The translations under genes and the position numbers were made by a program. From positions 1 through 38,857 of the forward strand of contig JAQIDA010000318.1 in the NCBI GenBank assembly GCA_027858275.1: 38,857 nucleotides of DNA, read 5' to 3'. The stretch is from Candidatus Kapaibacterium sp. Its GTDB lineage: Bacteria > Bacteroidota > Ignavibacteria > Kapaibacteriales > UBA2268. Position 1 is the first letter of the stretch. Every line of letters starts with the position of its first letter. Shown here one piece after another: positions 7,190 to 14,084 of the stretch. The notes below the pieces were generated by a model that was given only the letters and a program-made list of their open reading frames with translations, was not told where the DNA came from and did not search any database.

Positions 7190-8407
7190 ATGAGCGAATC
7201 CGAGATAAACGAAAACTTTGAATCAGAAACAAATGAATCGGTTCTGCCCCCGGCAGAGAACGCGATTGTTTCGGATACGATAATTAACACTGAAGCCGCA
7301 GCAACTGCAACTGCTGAAACAGAGGAAGAAACAGCTCCTCAAAAGGCAGGTAAATTATATATCGTCTCGACTCATATCGGAAATCATGATGATATTACAA
7401 AGCGAGCACTTAATTCGTTAAAGTATTGTGATATAGTTGTATGCGAAGATCGCAAGCCCGGAGTATTTCTGCTCAAGACATATAGTTTGAATAAAGAAAT
7501 TAAATTCCTGAACGAGCAAAACGAAGATGATGCTACTCAGGAAATAATGGCTGATTTGCTGGCCGGCAAAAAAATATCGTTGATCTCGGATTGCGGAACA
7601 CCGGTATTTGCCGACCCCGGAGCACAACTTGTCAAAGCCGCGATTAGTCGCAACATTGAAATCGAAGTTGTTCCCGGAGCTTCCAGTATAATGACAGCTT
7701 TAGTTCGCAGCGGTTTTTCTCTTGACAAATTTACATACGGTGGTTTTTTAGATCGAGATCGACTTGTGAGAATCGAAGAATTGCGCAAATTATCCGAATT
7801 GCAGAATACCGTAGCTATATTGGAAACACCCTACAGATTGATGCCTATTTTGGAAGCGGCATCGAAAATTATGCCTGCCAGACAGGTCTACCTCGGATGT
7901 AATTTAACAATGTCTTTCGAATCGCATCATTACGGAACTTTTGAAGAATTGCTTGCGAAATTTGTTGAAAACAGATTCAAAGGAGAATTTGTTATTGTTT
8001 TCGAAGGTAATCGCAGCGGCTTGCCCGCAGTGAAATTCAGCGGTGGCAGCAGAGATTCTCGCGGCGGCGACAGACGAGACAATTATAGAAGCGGCGGACG
8101 GGACTTCAGGCGTGACGATCGACGAGATGACAGACGCGGCGGCGGACGTGATTTTAGACGAGACGACAGGCGGGATGACAGACGCGGCGGAGACAGACGA
8201 GAGAATTACAAAAGCGGCGGACGTGACTTCAAACGTGATGATCGACGCTCTGATTCAAGAAGCAGCGGCGGAAATTTCCGAAAGGATGACAGACGCGGTG
8301 ATTACAGAAGCGGAAGCAGTCGCGACTTTAGGCACGACGACAAACGGAACAGCTACAGAAGCAGTGATAATCGTGACTCCGACAATGAAAAGAACAAAGA
8401 AGATTAA
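7190..8407 (+). CDS. RsmI-like tetrapyrrole-methylase family methyltransferase with Arg/Asp/Gly tail
   Basis: There are three parts. Residues 1-53 are acidic low-complexity sequence. Residues about 54-285 are a tetrapyrrole-methylase fold close to RsmI, the enzyme that 2'-O-methylates C1402 of 16S rRNA using SAM. Residues about 286-405 are an extreme Arg/Asp/Gly/Ser-rich tail. Visible core motifs are LYIVSTHIGN, SDCGTPVFADPG, VPGASS and ETPYRL. The usual RsmI EDTR and HNE motifs are changed (CEDRKP, NEQNED), so it may be a divergent paralogue. The tail includes a 16-residue unit (GGRDFRRDDRRDDRRG) repeated twice in tandem at 8093-8188 and decayed copies after it. Such tails often bind RNA or drive condensates (inference). 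The tail is in the same frame and ends at a normal stop. Confidence 0.82.
   Translation: MSESEINENFESETNESVLPPAENAIVSDTIINTEAAATATAETEEETAPQKAGKLYIVSTHIGNHDDITKRALNSLKYCDIVVCEDRKPGVFLLKTYSLNKEIKFLNEQNEDDATQEIMADLLAGKKISLISDCGTPVFADPGAQLVKAAISRNIEIEVVPGASSIMTALVRSGFSLDKFTYGGFLDRDRLVRIEELRKLSELQNTVAILETPYRLMPILEAASKIMPARQVYLGCNLTMSFESHHYGTFEELLAKFVENRFKGEFVIVFEGNRSGLPAVKFSGGSRDSRGGDRRDNYRSGGRDFRRDDRRDDRRGGGRDFRRDDRRDDRRGGDRRENYKSGGRDFKRDDRRSDSRSSGGNFRKDDRRGDYRSGSSRDFRHDDKRNSYRSSDNRDSDNEKNKED
8093..8188 (+). repeat. 48-bp tandem repeat in the RsmI-like tail
   Basis: Two adjacent 48-base units (8093-8140 and 8141-8188) encode the same 16 residues, GGRDFRRDDRRDDRRG. The DNA copies differ at several, largely synonymous, positions. 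A third, diverged copy (GGRDFKRDDRRSDSR) begins near 8216. The repeat explains a long shadow open frame in another phase. Confidence 0.8.
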
Positions 8408-8470
8408 CATATCTTGCGGTGTTTTTCCTTTTGTTTCTGAATAACATGTAACATCTGAGAATATACGTCC

Positions 8471-10105
8471 ATGCAAAAATACAGCGTTTCAGGAAATATC
8501 ACAGACATTGTGAACGAACGCATTTTCTCCGGAACAGTTCACATTGAAAACGGGAAAATTGCATCGCTTGTTGAGGAAGCCGGCAAAACGTATTCTAATT
8601 ATATATTGCCCGGATTTGTGGACTCACACGTTCATATTGAATCTTCAATGTTGATCCCGTCAGAATTTGCCCGTATGGCAGTTGCTCACGGCACAGTTGC
8701 TACAGTTTCCGATCCCCACGAAATAGCCAATGTCCTTGGAATCGAAGGCGTCAGATATATGATTGACAACGGCACAAAAGTTCCTTTTAAATTCTGTTTT
8801 GCAGCTCCGTCATGCGTTCCGGCTACTCCGTTTGAGACAGCAGGTGCGGAAATATCCGCAAGTGATATAGAGGAGCTTTTCGAAAAAGACGGATTGACTT
8901 ATTTGAGTGAATTAATGAACTATCCGGGCGTTATATATAAATTCCCGAAAGTTATTGAAAAACTCGAAATTGCCAAGAAATATAACAAAAGAATAGACGG
9001 ACACGCTCCGGGTCTGATCGGTCCGGATATTGAAATTTATGCCGGCGCAGGGATTTCAACGGATCATGAATGCGTTGATTACAACGAAGCTCTCGAAAAA
9101 ATTAGATTGGGAATGAAGATTCTCATTCGCGAGGGATCGGCAGCAAAGAATTTTGACGCTCTGCATCTACTTCTCAAAACACATCCTGATCATTGCATGT
9201 TCTGCAGTGACGATAAACATCCTGACGATCTGCTTGTCGGACATATTAACCAAGCTGTTAAACGCGCGCTTGCGCTCGGATATCCTTTGATGGATGTATT
9301 GAGGGTCGCGATAAAAAATCCTATAGATCATTATAATTTGGATGTAGGAATGTTGCGTCCGGGCGACTCTGCTGATTTTATAGAAGTCAACAATCTCAAA
9401 GATTTTGATATTTTAAAAACTTATATCAACGGCAAACTTGTTGCCGAAAACGGCATTTCGAAAATCAAATCTGTTGCAGCCAAAACACCTAATAATTTTA
9501 AGGCAGAAAAGAAAACTGTTGAAGACTTTCATCTTGTTCCGCAGGCCGATCTTGTGCGAGTGATAAAAGTCAGTGACGGTCAATTGCTGACAAAGGCTGT
9601 TATCAGTCTTGCTAAAGTTGAAAACGGCAATACGGTTTCCGACACAGAAAATGATATATTAAAAGCCGCGGTTGTGAATCGTTATCGAAATACTCCGCCG
9701 GCATTAGGATTTATACAGAATTTCAAATTGAAATCGGGAGCGATTGCTTCCAGTGTCGGGCATGATTCGCACAATATAATTGCGGTTGGTACCGGCGATG
9801 AGGAAATTTGCGCGGCAGTCAATGCTGTGATTGAAGCCAAAGGCGGGATGGCTGTGGCGAACAAGGGTGAAGTGGATTCTTTGCCGCTACCCGTGGCCGG
9901 GCTGATGACTACTGCAGACGGTTACGAAACAGCTCATAAATATTCTGAGTTGTCAGAAGCCGCGAAAGCTTTGGGCTCTGACTTGAATGCGCCGTTTATG
10001 ACATTGTCGTTCATGGCTTTGCTTGTTATACCGCAGATAAAATTGAGTGATAAGGGGTTATTTAACGGCGACAAATTTGAGTTCGTCGATGTTTTTGTGA
10101 AGTGA
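8471..10105 (+). CDS. ade: Adenine deaminase
   Basis: The product converts adenine to hypoxanthine and ammonia in purine salvage and is a cytoplasmic amidohydrolase-fold metalloenzyme. The 544-residue length fits bacterial Ade proteins. Motifs seen are PGFVDSHVHIESSM with metal-binding H53 and H55, TVSDPHEIANV, the DGHAPG and STDHE blocks in the middle, and FCSDDKHPDDL. The C-terminal domain carries the family's GFIQNFKLKSGAIASSVGHDSHN segment. It is 63 bases downstream of the RsmI-like gene in the same orientation. A small hairpin (10116-10133) follows. Confidence 0.95.
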   Translation: MQKYSVSGNITDIVNERIFSGTVHIENGKIASLVEEAGKTYSNYILPGFVDSHVHIESSMLIPSEFARMAVAHGTVATVSDPHEIANVLGIEGVRYMIDNGTKVPFKFCFAAPSCVPATPFETAGAEISASDIEELFEKDGLTYLSELMNYPGVIYKFPKVIEKLEIAKKYNKRIDGHAPGLIGPDIEIYAGAGISTDHECVDYNEALEKIRLGMKILIREGSAAKNFDALHLLLKTHPDHCMFCSDDKHPDDLLVGHINQAVKRALALGYPLMDVLRVAIKNPIDHYNLDVGMLRPGDSADFIEVNNLKDFDILKTYINGKLVAENGISKIKSVAAKTPNNFKAEKKTVEDFHLVPQADLVRVIKVSDGQLLTKAVISLAKVENGNTVSDTENDILKAAVVNRYRNTPPALGFIQNFKLKSGAIASSVGHDSHNIIAVGTGDEEICAAVNAVIEAKGGMAVANKGEVDSLPLPVAGLMTTADGYETAHKYSELSEAAKALGSDLNAPFMTLSFMALLVIPQIKLSDKGLFNGDKFEFVDVFVK

Positions 10106-10115
10106 GATTCGCGCT

Positions 10116-10133
10116 AAACCTTCGGCAAGGTTT
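10116..10133 (+). other. Small hairpin after ade
   Basis: AAACCTT and AAGGTTT form a perfect 7-bp stem around a CGGC loop just after the ade stop. No T-run follows, so it is not a classical terminator; it could stabilise the transcript end. Confidence 0.35.
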
Positions 10134-10193
10134 CCGGGAACAGGAAATTAGAAATTGAAAAACATTATCAATAAAAAATAAATCGGAGAACAA

Positions 10194-11405
10194 ATGTCTG
10201 AAATTAAAAAGCTCGGAATTTTGACAAGCGGAGGCGATTGCGGTGGTTTGAATGCTGTTATTAACGGTGCCGCGCGTATGGCTCAACACAAGAACATTGA
10301 ACTTTGCCTGATTCCTAACGGATACGCCGGTTTATATAATCTCAACAATCTGACTCCTCCGATAATTGATTTTACAATGTCTGACAGGATTAAATCCGAA
10401 GTAGCTGGATCCGAAGCCGGGCACTCCAGAGTGAAAATCAGTAAAATTAAGAATCCGGAAAAATATAATATTATTAAAGCCGGTTTGAAGAAGCATAATA
10501 TTGACGGCTTGATAATCGCCGGCGGTGATGATACGGGTTCGGTTGTGGTTGATCTGGTCAAACAGGGGATAAACTGTATTCATGTTCCGAAAACGATGGA
10601 TCTTGATCTTCAGACTTATTCAGTGGGCGGTGACTCTACTATTAACAGGATTTCAAAATTTACTTCTGATCTGCGGACGACGGGTATTACACACAATCGC
10701 GCGTTGATTATTGAAGTATTTGGTCGTTATGCGGGGCATACTGCTTTCCGCGGTGGTGTCGGCGCGGATGCTGACGCTATTCTTATCCCTGAAATCCCGG
10801 TTGATTACAAGGTGCTTTATAATCACTTTAAACATACTTATCTCCGCCGTCTTCTGGCGAGCGATGTCAAAGCATCTACATACATGATTGTAGCTGCTGA
10901 AGGCATAAAAAATAAAGCCGGTGAATATTTCAACGAAGCGGATCAGGCTAAAGACTCTTTCGGTCATACAAAGCTTTCCGGCGGCGGCGCGTATGTGCGT
11001 CAACAGCTGGAACATTATATGAAAGAAGATAATGATTGGGCTTTGATACTGCAACAAGCAGGGATTTTTGTAGAGGGTATTTATGAATTCCCTGAAATCA
11101 GAGAGGTTACGCTTGGTCATTTAGTCAGAGCCGGAAATTCTTCGAGTTATGACGTTACTTTTGGGAAACAGGCCGGCGGCGCTGCGGTTTTGTTGCTTTT
11201 GCAAGATGTCGCAGGCGTTACGGTTGTCGGAATCGAACACAATGAAGTTTCGTATATTCCGACAAAAGAAGCTATTGAACAACGCTTTGTTGATCTGAAC
11301 TCAGTTGAATATTTCGAGACTCTCGGCGTTTGTTTCGGCAGAGAGCCGGTTGAATATAATCCGACTTTCAAAAAACACGAAGGCATAATTAGCAGATATA
11401 TGTAA
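10194..11405 (+). CDS. Phosphofructokinase, probably PPi-type, atypical active site
   Basis: This 403-residue member of the phosphofructokinase superfamily should phosphorylate fructose 6-phosphate at the committed step of glycolysis. Recognisable motifs are GILTSGGDCGGLNAVI (residues 8-23), IIAGGDDT (107-114), VPKTMDLDL (131-139) and VFGRYAGH. Aspartate after GGD and lysine in PKT are the residues that distinguish PPi-dependent from ATP-dependent enzymes, so PPi use is predicted. Several normally strict positions are changed: PG becomes GG in the first motif, TIDND becomes TMDLD (N to L), and MGR becomes FGR. The putative catalytic Asp (D136) and D138 are kept. A clear ribosome-binding site (GGAG) precedes the ATG. 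It could be a divergent PFK with another substrate, such as sedoheptulose 7-phosphate. Confidence 0.85.
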   Translation: MSEIKKLGILTSGGDCGGLNAVINGAARMAQHKNIELCLIPNGYAGLYNLNNLTPPIIDFTMSDRIKSEVAGSEAGHSRVKISKIKNPEKYNIIKAGLKKHNIDGLIIAGGDDTGSVVVDLVKQGINCIHVPKTMDLDLQTYSVGGDSTINRISKFTSDLRTTGITHNRALIIEVFGRYAGHTAFRGGVGADADAILIPEIPVDYKVLYNHFKHTYLRRLLASDVKASTYMIVAAEGIKNKAGEYFNEADQAKDSFGHTKLSGGGAYVRQQLEHYMKEDNDWALILQQAGIFVEGIYEFPEIREVTLGHLVRAGNSSSYDVTFGKQAGGAAVLLLLQDVAGVTVVGIEHNEVSYIPTKEAIEQRFVDLNSVEYFETLGVCFGREPVEYNPTFKKHEGIISRYM

Positions 11406-11415
11406 TCTAATACTG

Positions 11416-11459
11416 ATTGCCGCAACCGTGGGTTAACCCCACGGTTACCAACAGGCAAT
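11416..11459. repeat. Composite palindromic element
   Basis: An inner 9-bp stem (AACCGTGGG / CCCACGGTT, loop TTAAC) is enclosed by an outer 6-bp inverted repeat (ATTGCC / GGCAAT). It sits just after the phosphofructokinase stop and before the arsC start. Its form is like intergenic palindromic repeat units. No T-run follows, so a classical terminator is unlikely. Only one copy is in the window. Confidence 0.55.
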
Positions 11460-11468
11460 ACCCATAAC

Positions 11469-11885
11469 ATGAAAACACTAATCCTATGCACAGGCAACTC
11501 CTGCCGCAGTCAGATGGCAGAAGCATTTCTGAAATCATTCGATCCCAACGGGGAAGTATTTTCAGCGGGAACTAAGCCGGAAGCGGAAGTAAATCCAAAT
11601 TCAATTATCGTGATGACGGAACTTGGTCTTGAGATTAAGGCCTGCAAGCCAAAATCTGTTGATATTTTTCTTAATGAAGAATTCGATTATGTTGTCACGG
11701 TCTGCGATAAGGCAAAAGAAACCTGTCCTGTTTTCCTCGGCAAAGTTAAGAATCGCCTGCACATCGGATTTGACGATCCGGCGGCGGCACGAGGGACTGA
11801 GGAAGAAATTCTTAATCAATATAGACTTATTCGCGATCAAATCGAGAAGAGGTTCAGAGCGTTTTGGGAAGATTTGCAAAAGTAA
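11469..11885 (+). CDS. arsC: Thioredoxin-coupled ArsC-type arsenate reductase
   Basis: The 138-residue protein has the low-molecular-weight phosphatase fold. The phosphate loop CTGNSCRS has nucleophile C7 plus C12 and R13. A second cysteine pair, C79 and C86, is spaced as in the pI258-type arsenate reductase (C82/C89). D105-P106 supplies the general acid. These cysteines define the thioredoxin-linked ArsC class, which reduces arsenate to arsenite for export, rather than a plain tyrosine phosphatase. No arsenite exporter or ArsR is adjacent, so the gene is isolated from a normal ars operon. It could also function as a phosphatase in vivo. Confidence 0.88.
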   Translation: MKTLILCTGNSCRSQMAEAFLKSFDPNGEVFSAGTKPEAEVNPNSIIVMTELGLEIKACKPKSVDIFLNEEFDYVVTVCDKAKETCPVFLGKVKNRLHIGFDDPAAARGTEEEILNQYRLIRDQIEKRFRAFWEDLQK

Positions 11886-11968
11886 TTGATGAGATATTCT
11901 TTTTCTAATCAATAAAGAATGTATTGGCAAATGCGGATTTATCGATAATTTTGTAACGAACGCTGATG

Positions 11969-11974
11969 TATAAT
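11969..11974 (+). promoter_or_regulatory. Consensus -10 hexamer before the LCP gene
   Basis: TATAAT lies 23 bases before the ATG of the LCP-family gene, preceded directly by TG. No convincing -35 hexamer is present at 16-18 bases. This is weak support for a promoter separating this gene from arsC. Confidence 0.3.
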
Positions 11975-11997
11975 ATCCTTTGATTTATAAGTAGCTG

Positions 11998-13365
11998 ATG
12001 GAAAACACGAAAAAAAAGAAATCCGGGTTTAAAAACCTGATAAAAACAATTATATTAGCTGTAGTCATAAGTTTTGCAGCTGCTTGGTTGGGCTATGTAA
12101 TATTCGTTGATGATGACATTGACGGACAAATTTATAATATGCCCGGACTCGGTGCTGACAGCCAATCGACTAAGGCTGATTCAAGCAAGACAGACTCCGC
12201 GACTGTGATTATACCTGATTCTTTGAAGCGTTTAATTCACGTGAGTCGTCGTGAAGATTTGACAATTCCCATGTCGATGGATCCAACAGCCGGCAGGTAT
12301 GTGAAACGTGTTTTCTCCGGAAGACGAATAAATATAGCTGTTATCGGTGTTGATTCTCGATTGGGCAGCAGTTTCAAGCATGCTGATGCCAATCATGTTA
12401 TATCTATTCTAAGCGATCAGGGGCAGATAGAAATAACGTCTATACCCAGAGATACTCCGGTGGATTGTGGTTATGAGGACAGTACGGGACAAAACAAATT
12501 AACGGTGCTCTATGCTATGGACAGCAAAAAGAATTACTTCAAAAAAATTGCTGATATAGCAGGGCTTGATCATATACACTATTACATCGAAGTAGGATTT
12601 TCTCAAGTAATGGGTTTTCTGGAACTGCTTGGTTTCAAAGATTCCGGTTCTGCTTTGCAGGTCCTTCGTTCACGAAACGGACTCGGCGGCGCGGATTACC
12701 AACGTTCGTACAATCAAGGCCAATTCATACGACAAACAATTCTGAAGCATTTCAACAAAACAGACGGGTTTTTTAGTGAGATCCTTCTCCGAGGAGGCCT
12801 GTCGATGGTTAATACAAATCTGACAGCTTCATCCGCGAGAAGTATAGTAAACAGTCTCAAAAAGAAGGGTTTTCCTAAAAACGAATCCTCTGTGATTGTG
12901 CGTATCCGTCCTAAAATGAGAATGAAATATAAAGTTTATGACCTTATGGACAGTGAAGTTGTCGGGGCTTTAAACGAAAAAATTCAGAGATTCAATCTTA
13001 ACAGAAAAGATATTGCAGCTAATCAGCGAATAAATAAAACCGCTAAATTGTTGAGCAATGCCGTAGAAAAAGCTATAGCTGACTCGGCAAAAAAGAACTA
13101 CAGAGTGCTGCACAGACTCACTACTTACTTCAAACAGCGTGCTTGGCTTCAGGTTGCAGACTCAGCTGAGCGTTACAGACTCAGAGAAGAAATCGGCATT
13201 CTTCTGTCTGATGCCTATCGTAAACAAGGCAAAAATCGTGAAGCCGACAAGGTTCTGAAAGTGATAGAAAATGAAAAACGCTTGTTTTCAAACCCCGTTT
13301 TAGATTCTGTGATTGAGGTCAAAGACACTACTGCTCTGCCTGATTCAAACAATCAGATAAATTAA
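11998..13365 (+). CDS. LytR-CpsA-Psr (LCP) family membrane protein
   Basis: A Lys-rich cytoplasmic start is followed by one transmembrane helix (about 14-36), a short linker, and an LCP domain (about 108-320). LCP hallmarks seen are INIAVIGVDSR (D119, R121), KHADANHVISI (D130) and ITSIPRDTPV (R151, D152), which bind the polyprenyl pyrophosphate head group. LCP proteins transfer glycans from lipid carriers onto peptidoglycan or other acceptors in Gram-positive bacteria. In two-membraned bacteria the substrate is less clear. The final 130 residues are charged, helical and partly TPR-like (ADKVLKVIENEK) and are not part of the usual domain. A glycan locus lies about 8 kb downstream, so a role in attaching surface polysaccharide is possible but inferred. 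Confidence 0.78.
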   Translation: MENTKKKKSGFKNLIKTIILAVVISFAAAWLGYVIFVDDDIDGQIYNMPGLGADSQSTKADSSKTDSATVIIPDSLKRLIHVSRREDLTIPMSMDPTAGRYVKRVFSGRRINIAVIGVDSRLGSSFKHADANHVISILSDQGQIEITSIPRDTPVDCGYEDSTGQNKLTVLYAMDSKKNYFKKIADIAGLDHIHYYIEVGFSQVMGFLELLGFKDSGSALQVLRSRNGLGGADYQRSYNQGQFIRQTILKHFNKTDGFFSEILLRGGLSMVNTNLTASSARSIVNSLKKKGFPKNESSVIVRIRPKMRMKYKVYDLMDSEVVGALNEKIQRFNLNRKDIAANQRINKTAKLLSNAVEKAIADSAKKNYRVLHRLTTYFKQRAWLQVADSAERYRLREEIGILLSDAYRKQGKNREADKVLKVIENEKRLFSNPVLDSVIEVKDTTALPDSNNQIN

Positions 13366-13452
13366 TTTTTAATTGTTTTTTATAATTATTGGTTTTTAAA
13401 TTAATTTTTCTTTTATTTGCTTTTGGTTTATTGAGATAATAATCGGTGCTTT

Positions 13453-13959
13453 ATGAAAACACTTATTCTTGTACGTCATGCGAAATCAAGTTGGGATGAT
13501 CATTCGGCCGGCGACGCTGAAAGAAAGCTGAACAAGCGCGGCAAAGAAGATGCTCCTTTTATGGGGAAGCTTATCGCGGATAAGGGAATTGTTCCTGAAT
13601 TGATATATTCCAGTCCCGCCAAAAGAGCGCGAACCACCGCCAAATTCTTCGCGGAAGCACTTAATTATCCAAAAGAGAAAATTGATTTACGAGATTTGAT
13701 CTACGATCGCGGCCCGAGATTTATCATCATGATGATAAACGAAACGAGCGATGACTTGAATACGATCATGCTCTTCGGACACAATCCTGATCAAACTTCA
13801 ATGCTAAATTCCCTTGCCGGAGAAAATGTTTATAATGTCCCCACCTGCGGAGTTGCTTGCATAGATTTCGATATTGAAAGTTGGGCGGAAGTCGGCGACA
13901 AACCCGGGAAACTAAGATTCTTTGAGTTCCCGAAGAAATATCCGAACAGAAAGAGATAA
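13453..13959 (+). CDS. SixA-like histidine phosphatase
   Basis: The 168-residue protein belongs to the small histidine-phosphatase branch related to SixA. It has the RHG-type motif LVRHAKSSW with R8 and catalytic H9, the second arginine region SSPAKRARTTA (R58/R60), and the second histidine H110 in LFGHNP. Catalysis passes through a phospho-H9 intermediate. SixA in E. coli acts on phosphorylated histidine phosphotransfer proteins, but homologues are widespread and many substrates are unknown. It is cytoplasmic and single, with an AT-rich gap before it and a palindromic element after it. Confidence 0.9.
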   Translation: MKTLILVRHAKSSWDDHSAGDAERKLNKRGKEDAPFMGKLIADKGIVPELIYSSPAKRARTTAKFFAEALNYPKEKIDLRDLIYDRGPRFIIMMINETSDDLNTIMLFGHNPDQTSMLNSLAGENVYNVPTCGVACIDFDIESWAEVGDKPGKLRFFEFPKKYPNRKR

Positions 13960-13979
13960 GAAATTAACATACTCAATTT

Positions 13980-14078
13980 ATTCGTAGAGACGCACGGACG
14001 TGCGTCTCAGCACGTTTACAATATGATTTAATATAGAAATACATAAGAGAGACGCCCAAATTGGACGTCTCTACGAAT
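13980..14078. repeat. 99-bp element of nested inverted repeats
   Basis: The ends are a perfect 13-bp inverted repeat (ATTCGTAGAGACG at 13980-13992 and CGTCTCTACGAAT at 14066-14078). Inside lies one near-perfect palindrome at each end: GAGACGCACG/CGTGCGTCTC with a 2-base centre at 13987-14008, and AGAGACG/CGTCTCT at 14048-14072. It fills the gap between two convergent genes. The form is that of a dispersed palindromic (REP/MITE-like) unit. It could also fold into a terminator structure for both genes, although no T-run is present. Confidence 0.7.
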
Positions 14079-14084
14079 CCAAAT

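Noticed and set aside
8043..8444. 133-codon open frame in another phase of the Arg/Asp/Gly tail
   Set aside because: It is a shadow caused by the 48-bp repeat and GC-rich codons; its Ala/Thr/Asp composition has no family resemblance.
10653..11120. 155-codon minus-strand frame inside the phosphofructokinase gene
   Set aside because: It is antisense to an evident enzyme gene and shows no motif or ribosome-binding site.
13359..13409. Direct repeat AAATTAATTTTT flanking an AT-rich gap
   Set aside because: Short A/T-only repeats are expected by chance here, and nothing lies between them that looks mobile.
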